Shown: piece by piece, positions 45,840-55,628 of the stretch
Layout: each line of letters begins with the position of its first letter
Position numbering within the stretch: position 1 is the first letter of the stretch
Assembly (NCBI GenBank): GCA_019359075.1
Contig: JAHHIB010000004.1
Coordinates: 1 to 64,000, forward strand
Length of the DNA stretch: 64,000 nucleotides
From: Kalymmatonema hyalinum WJT4-NPBG1
GTDB taxonomy: Bacteria; Cyanobacteriota; Cyanobacteriia; Cyanobacteriales; Nostocaceae
Direction of reading: 5' to 3'
Translations under genes and position numbers: made by a program
The notes under the pieces: generated by a model
Seen by the model: the letters and a program-made list of their open reading frames with translations, nothing else
Databases searched by the model: none
What the model was told of the DNA's origin: nothing

Positions 45840-47849
45840 CTATTTTCTCTTGACTTTTGACAGCTTTTGCTCTTGCCTCGCCTCAACTATGGGTATGGTA
45901 AAGTGAAACTGACTACCTTGGTTTTTGCCGTTTGATTTTGCCCAAATCTCTCCACCCCAGCCATTGACAATTTGACGGCTAATTGCCAAGCCAAGACCTG
46001 TGCCACCAGTGGTGCGACGCAACGCTCCTTCTTCTTGATAAAAGCGGTCAAAAACGATTTCTAGAAGATGTGGTTCAATACCGCGTCCGGTGTCAGCTAC
46101 GGTGACTTCAACCATCTTCTTGCGATTGCGTTCAGCCTTAATGGTGATTTCTCCGTTTGATGGTGTAAATTTGCAAGCGTTGTCTATCAGTTTTGCCAAT
46201 ACTTCCACCAGCCAATCTCCATCTGCCTTAACCAAAGGCAGGTTTTTTGCAAGGTGAGTTGTAATTTTAGGTAGGTTTTCCGAGGCAAAGCGGGTGCGAA
46301 TCCGGCTGAGCGAGAGTTCCACACATTCTTGTAAGCTGAGGGATTCTGGATGCCATTCTACCCGACCGCTTTCGAGATTAGAAAGCGTCAGGAAATCTTG
46401 TATGAGTTTCCGCATCCGTTCTGAGTCAGTAAGAGCAGTGTCTAGCATCACTTGCCGTAACTCTGGAGGCATATCCGGTTCGCTGGCAAGACTCTCCAAG
46501 CACACTTGAATGGTAGATAGGGGGGTACGGAGTTCGTGCCCAGTGATGGCTATCAAGTTGCTGCGGGTGCGGTCAAGGGCTTCCAACTGCTTGTTCAAGA
46601 CTTCTAGGTTAGCATAAGCCTCCGCTTGGATCAGGGCTACTCCCACTTGGGTGGCGATCGCTTCTACCAAATCAAAGTCCCCAGCTTGCCAATCGTGTAA
46701 AGTTTCGTTGCAGTAGTGCAGTTCAACGATACCCAACAAGCGCCCCTGGTAGAACACTGGTTCCATCAGCCAAGAACGAATGCCATACTTTTTGACGAGT
46801 TCCCAAAGTTCTTTAGAAGAGGTAATGCGAACGTCAGTCTGAGTATCAGTCACACAAACCCCTTCGCTTTGTAGTACCACATCCCGAAATAGGAGATTGT
46901 TCTCCAACAGCCAGGTTTGTCCTAGAAGAGATGGTACACCAGATTTCAAAAACTCATGCTCAATAACGGCTTTGGCATCGGTACCTTGAGCGCGATAGAT
47001 TAAACAGCGACACGCCCCTAAGTTTTGTCCCAGTTCTTGGGTTGCGACTTGGAGAATTTCGTGGGGATCGAGCGATCGCCTAATAGCGTTACTAATCGTA
47101 TTGACCAAGCGTTCTTTACGTGCTTGAGCCGCTATGGAACGATATGCCTTGTGCAATTTGTACTGACTTGCTTGCAGGTAAGTCACCAAGCGCTGTACAA
47201 ACGGGTCAGTATCTATGTCGCAAGCATATTCGTTGAGCTGTACTGCTCCTGTTTCGCTCTGCCGTTCTATCCCAAACCTCTGGCGTGCCTGATCAATTTT
47301 ATCTACCAGTTCTGGTCTATAAACCAAAATCCTGTCCAATAGCAATTCAGCGGCTTTCAGGCTCACTCCCCGTTCTGCTGTCCAAATTCCTTCAAACCTT
47401 CGCGCCGTGTCCATATCCAAACTCGGGCTTAGCTCTGGCAGTTGCTCATTTTTAGCAAGAGAACCCATGCTTTCCCGGCAAACCAGACAAGTGGCATAGT
47501 TTTGGGCAATCACCACCAAATGCCATTCTTGACTTAAGCCATCATCGGGTTCAAAGGCTATCTTTTCGTAGTATTCCGAGCTGTTGGTAAAATCCGTTTC
47601 GGGGGCTGATAATACGTATATTTGATTACTACGCTGGGCAAGCCGCTGATAGCGATGAGCTTCTTGGCGGTAGAATCGCTCTCTTTGGAAGCTAGCAATG
47701 ACCAGAGGCTGCTCCAAAGTAGCCGCCAACACCTGGTCTTCCATTGCGTGGGAGAGCGCCGTTAGTGAAGCCTTGAAATATATTTGAGGTCTCAGGTTGG
47801 GTAGAGCCTGTAGCAGTTCACTCAGCACGGAAGTCGAAATGCTCATCAA
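45840..47849 (-). CDS. DICT-GAF sensor histidine kinase
   Basis: 669 residues. An N-terminal DICT sensory domain (about 1-130; LYFKASLTALSHAMEDQVL-type start, RFYRQEAHRYQRLAQRSNQI) is followed by a helical region, a GAF domain (about 255-410), the phospho-acceptor box ITGHELRTPLS and an ATPase domain with N-box LIDNACKF, VADTGRGI and GGTGLGLAI. Cytosolic, no membrane segment. The receiver partner is not next to it. DICT proteins are linked to light or redox signalling in cyanobacteria by association only. Confidence 0.9.
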   Translation of the reverse strand: MMSISTSVLSELLQALPNLRPQIYFKASLTALSHAMEDQVLAATLEQPLVIASFQRERFYRQEAHRYQRLAQRSNQIYVLSAPETDFTNSSEYYEKIAFEPDDGLSQEWHLVVIAQNYATCLVCRESMGSLAKNEQLPELSPSLDMDTARRFEGIWTAERGVSLKAAELLLDRILVYRPELVDKIDQARQRFGIERQSETGAVQLNEYACDIDTDPFVQRLVTYLQASQYKLHKAYRSIAAQARKERLVNTISNAIRRSLDPHEILQVATQELGQNLGACRCLIYRAQGTDAKAVIEHEFLKSGVPSLLGQTWLLENNLLFRDVVLQSEGVCVTDTQTDVRITSSKELWELVKKYGIRSWLMEPVFYQGRLLGIVELHYCNETLHDWQAGDFDLVEAIATQVGVALIQAEAYANLEVLNKQLEALDRTRSNLIAITGHELRTPLSTIQVCLESLASEPDMPPELRQVMLDTALTDSERMRKLIQDFLTLSNLESGRVEWHPESLSLQECVELSLSRIRTRFASENLPKITTHLAKNLPLVKADGDWLVEVLAKLIDNACKFTPSNGEITIKAERNRKKMVEVTVADTGRGIEPHLLEIVFDRFYQEEGALRRTTGGTGLGLAISRQIVNGWGGEIWAKSNGKNQGSQFHFTIPIVEARQEQKLSKVKRK

Positions 47850-49301
47850 TTTCTTTAAGGAGCCACAATCTGGACAATATCGATGTCACAGCTGCATTGT
47901 ACAAATTACAACGGACTCTTAAGTTAACGAGATAGTTGCAATATGTAAAGAATGGTGAAAGACACGTTGAGACCCTTGGCAGGCGCAGCACGTTGCTTGA
48001 GATGCAGCAACATTCTGTCTAGGGTTTCTCGCCAGCTAACCGACGGTAGCTTTAGAGCTATAGTAAGTATCCTACAGAAGTAGACTCGCGTCATTATAGC
48101 GTGCTAAATCTTTCGTGCGTTTTGAGTATATCCCCACTGATGATTCTTTCTCATGGTTGGTCATCTCCCCAAGTACCCTACAGTATTTTTGAGCTATTTA
48201 CTATAATGGCGAGGTTTCAAAGAATAGGCTGGCTAAAAAATGGGGACTCGGCAAAACGTACATTTTCATGCTTAATGTGGTTTGTAGTTTCTAGAAAGTA
48301 TGGACATAGATATATTGCAGAAAATAGTTAAGTTTTTTATTTTGTCAGCTTTGGATTGAACATAAGCTAAACGACAAGTTTCCTGAATCAGGAAAAAAGC
48401 CTCTTTTCTCCACTCATAAATTTAGGGTCTTTCCACCATTTTCCTTTTTACTGGAGCCCTTTAAAGAATTGAACACAAACTATTACACCCTCAGGACTCA
48501 CAACTCAGGACTGTTATGTCTGACAAAAGTGCCTAATGACCAAAGTCGCCGTATAAGAACCTGCATACTCGGAATTTATAACTGTTGTGGAGGTAAGAAT
48601 CTACTTCCAAAAATGACCTGATTCACAAGCACATTCTCTTGTTGACATTCTTTTCAGGATATCATCAAAGGCTGCATTGTCAATCAATTTATAAATTCCC
48701 ACCATGATTTGACTTTGCCAAGAATTTGATTTTCATGCATCGCTAACTCAAATATTTATGTTATTTCAAGACGTAACCGCTATCATCGTACTTTTTTTTA
48801 TAAACTATTGTTAAAAAGTATAACTATTTACAAATTTTCAGACTTTTGACTTGTTAAGTACGGTTGAGGAACTACAGAAGTTCTTGTAGTCACTGTTGAA
48901 GAAGTGTGTTGCGGAATATAGCCATTTCATGTAATATTATTTTATAAATCATTTTCCAAATTCTTAAAACCATGTGAGAAATCTAAAAATTTACTTTGTG
49001 CTAAAAACAGTGAAGTCTGCAATAGCAGCTGAGTAAAATCACTAACTCATAGACAATAGACAAAGCAAGCTTTGATGGGGAGATGATCCCATCCATAAGT
49101 TTTTTAACAAAAAAGCAGAAAAATCATTCCCCAATGCCTTAATCCAAAAAAGATGGAGTGTATTAAAGTGACACTATTAAGGCTTGCAACAACAGTAAAG
49201 ATAAGGCATTGCATATTTCCCCAATTTTCTTAAAACTATGAATCTGTTAGTCATAGATTTCCTGGGTAAATATGCGCTACACATACCTGCTCAGGTGAAA
49301 T
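47850..49301. other. Long gene-free stretch upstream of a glycosyltransferase
   Basis: 1.45 kb without a convincing gene. A 76-residue frame at 48101-48331 has unusual composition and no ribosome binding site. Contents: an AGGACTCACAACTCAGGACT repeat near 48493-48512, long AT-rich tracts (48720-49010) and a conserved-looking run just before the start codon. It may hold a long 5' leader or small RNAs, but nothing specific could be assigned. Confidence 0.4.
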
Positions 49302-50330
49302 ATGAGAATCGCACAAATTTCTCCTTTATGGGAGCGTGTTCCTCCCTTTCGTTATGGCGGTACTGAACTGATTGTTCAATTAGTTACAGACGAATTAGTT
49401 AGGCGCGGTCATGATGTTACCTTATTTGCTTCTGGTGACTCAATTACCAAAGCAAAGCTTTGTTCAGTCCATAACCAAGCACTACGGCTCGATTCCAATA
49501 TCAAAGAGCCGGCACTCTACGAGCAGATGATGCTTGCTGATGTTTATCAAAAGGCTCATCATTTTGATATTATCCATTCTCACGTAGGTTGTTCTGCTCT
49601 TCCGTATTGCGGTTTTGTGAAAACTCCTACTGTACATACAATGCATGGTATTTTTACGCCCGATAACGAGAAGATGTATCGGCGTTTTGCTTGGCAACCT
49701 TTGATCAGTATTAGTGAGGCACAACGAGAACCGCGCTTAGGCTTGAACTACATTCATACCGTTTACAACGGCATTGACACAACCGTCTATCCCTTCCATC
49801 CTGAACCGACACAACCTGCATACCTAGCATTTGTCGGGCGGCTCTCCCCAGAAAAAGGGCCAGTGGAAGCGATTAAGATTGCTCGTGCTGCTGGCTTCCA
49901 ATTGAAGATGGCTGGCAAAATTGATGCTGTTGACCGTTCTTATTATCAAGAACAAGTAGAGCCTTTGATTGATGGCGAACAGATTCAGTACCTGGGTGAG
50001 GTTTCCCACGAAGAAAAAGTTAAACTGCTTGGTGGAGCAACTGTGACTTTGTTCCCCATCACCTGGCGAGAGCCTTTTGGTTTGGTCATGATTGAGTCAA
50101 TGGCAAGCGGTACACCTGTCATTGGCATGGGATTAGGCTCAGTACCAGAAGTGATTGCTCACGGGAAAACAGGTTTTGTTTGCCACTCGCTCCAAAAAAT
50201 GATTGAAGTGATTCCAGACGCCATAAAATTAGACCGATGGACTTGTCGGGAGTACGTTGTCAGCCGCTTTAGCGTTGAATCTATGACCTCGGAGTATGAA
50301 AGGGCTTACAGCATGGTGCCTCTTTTGTAG
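49302..50330 (+). CDS. Glycosyltransferase family 4
   Basis: 342 residues, GT-B fold. N-terminal domain with RYGGTELIVQLVTDELVRRG and FDIIHSH; C-terminal domain with AFVGRLSPEKGPVEAIKIAR and the nucleotide-sugar-binding block EPFGLVMIESMASGTPVIG. Retaining transferase that likely adds a sugar from a nucleotide donor to an exopolysaccharide, lipid or solute. It is followed by its own terminator and then a glycoside hydrolase gene in the same direction. Confidence 0.92.
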   Translation: MRIAQISPLWERVPPFRYGGTELIVQLVTDELVRRGHDVTLFASGDSITKAKLCSVHNQALRLDSNIKEPALYEQMMLADVYQKAHHFDIIHSHVGCSALPYCGFVKTPTVHTMHGIFTPDNEKMYRRFAWQPLISISEAQREPRLGLNYIHTVYNGIDTTVYPFHPEPTQPAYLAFVGRLSPEKGPVEAIKIARAAGFQLKMAGKIDAVDRSYYQEQVEPLIDGEQIQYLGEVSHEEKVKLLGGATVTLFPITWREPFGLVMIESMASGTPVIGMGLGSVPEVIAHGKTGFVCHSLQKMIEVIPDAIKLDRWTCREYVVSRFSVESMTSEYERAYSMVPLL

Positions 50331-50453
50331 AAGTCTGCACCTGCAACCCATCACTCCAAAAGTTACAAGGCAATCTTGAAAATTGGTTTAGCATAATCCT
50401 TGAGAATCCCATTCTTGCCTATATAGGCAAAAGTGGATGAAATGGGGTAAAAA

Positions 50454-50478
50454 AAGGGACACGGAGTCCCTTGTTTTT
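50454..50478 (+). terminator. Rho-independent terminator after GT4 gene
   Basis: AAGGGAC-ACGGA-GTCCCTT followed by GTTTTTAC. The remaining bases up to 50984 are AT-rich and gene-free, with a weak GAAAACCCC hairpin near 50695. Confidence 0.75.
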
Positions 50479-50984
50479 ACCCGTTCTACAGTTTTGAGTT
50501 CAAACTTGGTCAATTAAAAAATTTTATTTTTATTTCAAAAATTGGAGACTCAACTAATATTATTTTGCTAAAAATAGTATATAATTATTAGTGGTTCGTA
50601 TTATACATAATATATTTATTTTTTAATTCCCTTTACAAGAAATTTTAAGTAACAGTTTAGCTAAAAGTGACTAACCTGTTGCCTTTTGCTGTGGAAAACC
50701 CCTATTCCCATATTGCTGCCGAGGGGCGTCTACATCTTGCCATTCTCAAGAAAAGCGGCTAATAAACAAGTAGAAATCCATACATTTAAGCTTCTTCATA
50801 AAATTTTTAGACAATCATAGATTTATAAAGATTTTATGATCAAAGCTTTATTGATGTTTTGTGATTAGCTGTATGCGATTATGATTTTTGCTCAATGGCT
50901 CAAATCTGCTTCTAACAGCGTCTTTTTTCCTGTTGACGCTGATGCTTGTATGAAAAACTAGACCTGTACACGGAATTTTGGCTG

Positions 50985-53270
50985 ATGACACCGGATACGC
51001 TCATGACACCGGAAAAAATTTTTCTAGACGGAAAAACTTTTGTTCCTGCCGATCAAATACCTATTCCAGAATGGCCCTGTGTAATAAGTGAAAGACAGCA
51101 ACCGACGCTAACGGTTAAAGATGATGATTTATTTCTGGTGACAGACACTTTGGGCAATATTTCTGGCTGTTCACTGAATGATGGCAATCCCAGTATGGGG
51201 CTATTGTGCTGTGACACACGCTTTCTCAGTCGCCTAGAGTTGCAAATTGATGGACACTCTCCTGTGTTACTTAGCAGCACTGCTGAAAAAGGATATTCTC
51301 TGTCAATTTTGTCTACCAATCCCAGAATTGAAGACCGTCTGAAAGCCGATACAGTGGGCATTCGTCGGGAACTCGTACTTAATGGAGCATTATTTGAAGA
51401 GTTAGAAGTTTCTAATTATAGCACAAGTTCCGTCAGCTTTGAACTCAGTATTAGCTTTGACGCGGATTTTGCCGATTTATTTGAAGTCCGGGGCTATGAC
51501 AGGCAAAAACGGGGTAGACTTTTACGCCTTGTAGAACCGACACCTGAAGAAGGAACATCAACTGGCGAAGGTATTTCTGCACAATCTGTGCCACCTGTAC
51601 AAAAAGAGCAATCCTTAAGCCTTGCTTATGAAGGTCTGGATGGCTTACTCATGGAATCTCGCATTCAATTTCAGCATAGACAACCAGACTATTTCAAAGG
51701 TTACACAGCGGTTTGGCGGCTGGAGTTGGCTTCTCACGAAACTCAAAAGTTGGGCTACCGAGTCAATTTCTTGACAAACAACAAATCGAGCTCGATTGTC
51801 AGCGCTCCTTTCACCTTAGTACAAGCCAAAGCCTCCGAGATGATGGAGGAGCAACACTGGGTACAACAAATTACACGAATTCGCTCAGACAAAGGGACGT
51901 TCAATCACATTATTGAACGGGCTGAGCAAGATATGTATTTGTTGCGTCAGTCCTTCGGCAAGTACAAGACTGTTTCCGCAGGAGTGCCGTGGTTTTCCGC
52001 GCTGTTTGGGCGCGATTCGATTATCACAGCTTCCCAAACCCTGATGTTAAACCCGCAAATTGCCAAAGAAACTCTACAGCTTCTGGCGACATACCAAGGC
52101 AAAACTGATGATGATTGGCGCGAAGAGGAACCAGGTAAGATTTTACACGAGTTGCGGTTGGGTGAATTAGCTCGTTGTCAGGAAATTCCCCACACTCCTT
52201 ATTACGGTACAGTCGATGCGACTCCCTTGTGGTTGATGCTGTATGCCGAATACTATGCTTGGACTCATGATGTCGAAACTTTAGAGCAACTTTGGTCCAA
52301 AGCTGTCTTGGCAATGGAGTGGATTGACCGCAACATTCGAGAAACAGGCTACCTCAGCTACTATCAGAAATCCAAAGGAGGTCTTGCTAACCAAGGGTGG
52401 AAAGACTCTGGCGATTGTATTGTCAATCGTAAGGGAGAGTTAGCCACCGGACCGATCGCCTTATGTGAGGTGCAAGCTTATGTCTATGCGGCGAAATTGC
52501 GCTTGGCAGAAATTGCCAGGCTGAAAAAGCGGATTGACTTATCAGACAGGTGGACAGAAGAAGCAAGAAACCTCAAGCTTCGTTTCAATAGAGACTTTTG
52601 GATGGAAGACCAGGATTTCTGTGCCCTGGCTTTGGATGGAGATGGTCAACAGGTAGACAGTATTACCTCTAATCCCGGTCATTGCCTACATTTGGGCATT
52701 TTCACACCTGAAAAAGCTTACAGTGTTGCTGAACGGCTGCGGGCACCAGATATGTTTAACGGTTGGGGTATCCGCACCCTGAATAGCTTGTCACCAGCTT
52801 ACAATCCAATGGGGTATCATATCGGTTCTGTATGGCCCCACGATAACTCGTTGATTGCACTGGGATTGCGATCGCTCGGTTTAGTCGATCAAGCCCTGGA
52901 AGTTTTTCAAGGTTTATTCGACATGACTAACCAGCAGCCTTATCAACGTCCTCCAGAGTTGTTCTGCGGCTACGAGCGCAATGGTGATAACGCTCCTGTA
53001 CAGTATCCTGTTGCCTGTACACCTCAAGCATGGGCAACCGGTAGTATCTTCCAGTTGCTGCAAATGATTGTAAACCTGGTACCTGACGCTCCCAACAACT
53101 GCTTACGAATTATCGACCCTACTTTGCCAGAGTCGATCAGCAGTTTGTCACTACACAATCTCAAAGTTGGTCCTACCATACTTGATTTGGAATTTGAGCG
53201 TTCTGGTAGCACAACTGCTTGTCGCGTTGCCAAGAAACGCGGTAACCTCCGGGTGGTTATCGAAGCGTAA
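50985..53270 (+). CDS. Amylo-alpha-1,6-glucosidase-like glycoside hydrolase
   Basis: 761 residues from ATG 50985; TTG 50946 and ATG 51003 are alternatives. The N-terminal domain (about 60-300; LFLVTDTLGNISG, GLLCCDTRFLSRLELQIDG) is the bacterial glycogen-debranching N-domain. The C-terminal (alpha/alpha)6 barrel has GVPWFSALFGRDSIITASQ, NQGWKDSGD, and GSVWPHDNSLIALGL with acidic catalytic candidates. Relatives hydrolyse alpha-1,6 or sucrose/glucosylglycerate-type bonds. It lies after a GT4 gene, suggesting a shared pathway in storage glycan or compatible-solute metabolism. Confidence 0.88.
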   Translation: MTPDTLMTPEKIFLDGKTFVPADQIPIPEWPCVISERQQPTLTVKDDDLFLVTDTLGNISGCSLNDGNPSMGLLCCDTRFLSRLELQIDGHSPVLLSSTAEKGYSLSILSTNPRIEDRLKADTVGIRRELVLNGALFEELEVSNYSTSSVSFELSISFDADFADLFEVRGYDRQKRGRLLRLVEPTPEEGTSTGEGISAQSVPPVQKEQSLSLAYEGLDGLLMESRIQFQHRQPDYFKGYTAVWRLELASHETQKLGYRVNFLTNNKSSSIVSAPFTLVQAKASEMMEEQHWVQQITRIRSDKGTFNHIIERAEQDMYLLRQSFGKYKTVSAGVPWFSALFGRDSIITASQTLMLNPQIAKETLQLLATYQGKTDDDWREEEPGKILHELRLGELARCQEIPHTPYYGTVDATPLWLMLYAEYYAWTHDVETLEQLWSKAVLAMEWIDRNIRETGYLSYYQKSKGGLANQGWKDSGDCIVNRKGELATGPIALCEVQAYVYAAKLRLAEIARLKKRIDLSDRWTEEARNLKLRFNRDFWMEDQDFCALALDGDGQQVDSITSNPGHCLHLGIFTPEKAYSVAERLRAPDMFNGWGIRTLNSLSPAYNPMGYHIGSVWPHDNSLIALGLRSLGLVDQALEVFQGLFDMTNQQPYQRPPELFCGYERNGDNAPVQYPVACTPQAWATGSIFQLLQMIVNLVPDAPNNCLRIIDPTLPESISSLSLHNLKVGPTILDLEFERSGSTTACRVAKKRGNLRVVIEA

Positions 53271-53388
53271 ATCTGGGGACTAGGAACTAGGGGCTGTTGA
53301 CTCAGAATGGGAAGATGTTGGGGACTACTGCTATACAACCAGTCCTTTTTCTTCCCCAATACCCAATCTCTAATCCCCAGTCCCTGCT

Positions 53389-53721
53389 TTAGCCTTCCTC
53401 TTGTTGATTCTCACTTTTGTGCCCTGGAGAAGCTTCGTAAAGCGCATCTAGTTTTTGGCGCGCGTCTTCAACGTTAATCGAACGCATCACCAGAAGCGGC
53501 TCTTTAATTAAGTTGCCAGCAGCATCTAATAACTCTGGATGCGGTTTAAACTGCTTGGTTGATGAATTATAGGGATATCTGCCCTGATTTTGAATCGCTG
53601 CGGATCTGGGTGGATAAATCCGCTCTCTATCAAAACTGAACATAATCAGGTTGCGAATTAAGTTAGCAACAGCTATAAAAGCTAGGATGGTAAAAGCAAG
53701 AATGTAAAGCAGGTGTAACAT
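53389..53721 (-). CDS. DUF2973 family membrane protein
   Basis: 110 residues. One N-terminal membrane helix (MLHLLYILAFTILAFIAVAN) and a soluble tail with ERIYPPRSA and HPELLDAAGNLIKEPLLVMR, matching the cyanobacteria-specific DUF2973 family. It follows the DUF2605 gene on the same strand, as in many cyanobacterial genomes (from memory), so the two are probably functionally linked. Confidence 0.88.
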   Translation of the reverse strand: MLHLLYILAFTILAFIAVANLIRNLIMFSFDRERIYPPRSAAIQNQGRYPYNSSTKQFKPHPELLDAAGNLIKEPLLVMRSINVEDARQKLDALYEASPGHKSENQQEEG

Positions 53722-54070
53722 CGTTTTTCCTCCAGAGTTCGCAGATTTTAAAGCTATATGTTGTAAAGTTTTGCTTAGTTGAGTTGGTTGATGCTGTTAA
53801 TTACGGTGATGCTGAATGGTTAACGCAATCTTTATGCGCTCATACTCTTTATAAAAAGGGGAATTTTTAACCTACGGCAGAGTGCGGTGGTAACATAACA
53901 TACATCACTTTCTATCTCAGATGATGTCAAAAAATTTTTTCTATCTGACTTACATACATACCGTCAAGATTCGTGCTAATTTTGCCACCCTTCACGCGTA
54001 GTGTGCCCAGATAACATAGTTTTCAGCCTCGCTCCGCTTCAAAGTTACGCTAACCATGGAAACCGCAGAC

Positions 54071-54388
54071 TCAGACTTCTCGCGCTTGACGGAAGCGCAT
54101 CGCCACATTCCAACATTGTGTTACTAATTGATGCCAAGGCGCTAACGTTGCCATATCAATACCGACTTGTCCATCAGTTGCACTAAACAGCATCTTTGCT
54201 GTTTTCACTTCCTCTTGCGCTTTCTTGACTCGCGTTAGTAAGTCAGATTGTTCATGTTGACTCATGAATGACAACTGTTCTGTTTCCAGAAAATCGCGCG
54301 ATCGCGCAAACCAGTACTGAAAATCTTCTAACAGCGGTTGCAAAACTGTTTTCAGCAGTTCAGATTCTGGTAAATTCGAGTCTCGCAT
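54071..54388 (-). CDS. DUF2605 family protein
   Basis: 105 residues, all helical, with the family hallmark LLEDFQYWFARSRDFLETEQ and MSQHEQSDLLTRVKKAQEEV. Cyanobacteria-only. Paired with the DUF2973 gene downstream, 350 bases away. The gap (53722-54070) contains AT-rich DNA and a possible promoter for DUF2973 but no gene. Confidence 0.85.
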   Translation of the reverse strand: MRDSNLPESELLKTVLQPLLEDFQYWFARSRDFLETEQLSFMSQHEQSDLLTRVKKAQEEVKTAKMLFSATDGQVGIDMATLAPWHQLVTQCWNVAMRFRQAREV

Positions 54389-55104
54389 AAATGAGAAGGA
54401 TATTCCTAACTTTCTTACTAATATTAACTCTATTTAAGATTCTTAACATTTCTCTCGTCTCTCTCATAAGTTAGAAAAAATTTACCTTGGTAACATTAAT
54501 TACACACACTCTATTATATAAACTTCTCTAGGCTATTGTACAGATACCCAAGAGGGATCTCAAAAAACCTGTTTATATTAGAGACAAAAAAACTGAGAAT
54601 TTACTAGTATATCTGTATTAATATACACTAAATGAATCAGATGAGACCTCGCTTACTCAGTGAATGTATGCAAAGCTAATCGAGAAAAACCCGAATGGTT
54701 TTCTCATCATTCCCCCAACAAGCAGTTAACAAAGTGTGCATAAACGTTTTGGCGCTCCCCCTATTGCAATTCCTGTTGCTCTAAAGACTAGGTGATGAAA
54801 AAAAACAAGCAATGGCGGCAATCTAAAGTTAAATTAATGTAATATTATCTCACAATTAAAGTTAAACTTGTAGAATATTAGATAAAATCTAGATTTCAAA
54901 GAAGACACTTGCATACCTGGCTTTTGTGCACAACAAAATATCCGAAGTACATAAAAATCACTGTTAGTCATCAATCAGAAGTTTGTTTTTCTTCTTTATT
55001 AGACATCGTTAAATTGAAGATTAAAATATTAAGTCAAACCAACAGGAATTAAAGTGGTTATATTTAAAGAAGAGGCACATACATCAAAATGTGTGGCAAA
55101 CAAA

Positions 55105-55144
55105 CGAGCGAACACTTCAATGAGTACGGCGAAGTGTTCGCTCG
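55105..55144. repeat. Perfect 14-bp inverted repeat upstream of thrS
   Basis: CGAGCGAACACTTC and GAAGTGTTCGCTCG flank a 12-base loop (AATGAGTACGGC). The G/C content is high within AT-rich surroundings. Could be a regulatory hairpin, a strong operator or a small mobile palindrome. Confidence 0.75.
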
Positions 55145-55180
55145 GTAGCAATCTACTTTACTGGTTAGGTTGGCGCTTTA

Positions 55181-55334
55181 ACAGTGAACAGTGAACAGTG
55201 AACAGTAAACAGTTATCAGTTAAATACGAGTGGTCGCGCGTCCCCCACCAAGAGCACCTTTATGCGTTGGTGACGGGTCTAAATCCCCCACCATACGCCT
55301 GACTGACTGATAACTGATAACTGATAACTGATTT
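55181..55334. repeat. GAACAGT and CTGATAA heptamer arrays upstream of thrS
   Basis: About five GTGAACA/GTAAACA units at 55181-55220 and three perfect CTGATAA units plus a degenerate one at 55307-55334, with about 85 bases between. STRR-type repeats of heterocystous cyanobacteria. Confidence 0.85.
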
Positions 55335-55628
55335 AAGTGCTCCGAAGTCTTGTAACCATGAGTGATCAGCGATAAGCATTGTCTATAAAAAAATGACTGT
55401 TTATTTATACATAGGTAGTAAATGACATGATAACTTATTAAAAATAGATATTATTAAGGAAGGCATGAGCATAAATATATGATTAATGAATCGAGAGCAT
55501 CCTGCTCAAGGAATAAAAATTGGTAAAAATAAAAATATGACAAAACGGAAAAGTAGCCCCACGTTAGTTTTGGGGAAAATCTTTTCATAACTCCAACCCA
55601 TACATTATCTTTTACAATCACTTTGCCA

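Larger units (their letters stand above)
54389..55628. other. Long gene-free leader region of thrS
   Basis: 1.24 kb without a coding signal. It contains AT-rich tracts, the perfect inverted repeat at 55105-55144 and two heptamer repeat arrays (55181-55220 and 55307-55334). A long untranslated leader or several promoters of thrS would fit. Confidence 0.45.

Noticed and set aside
48101-48331. 76-residue frame in the long spacer before the GT4 gene
   Set aside because: No ribosome binding site, odd residue composition and no recognisable domain; lies in AT-rich DNA.
55181-55334. CRISPR-like or origin iteron array upstream of thrS
   Set aside because: Units are 7 bp, contiguous and of the STRR type common between genes in these genomes.
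55425-55445. Possible Zur box (TGATAA then TTATTA) upstream of thrS
   Set aside because: Only one half-site resembles the TGATAAT consensus and the spacing is wrong; not convincing.
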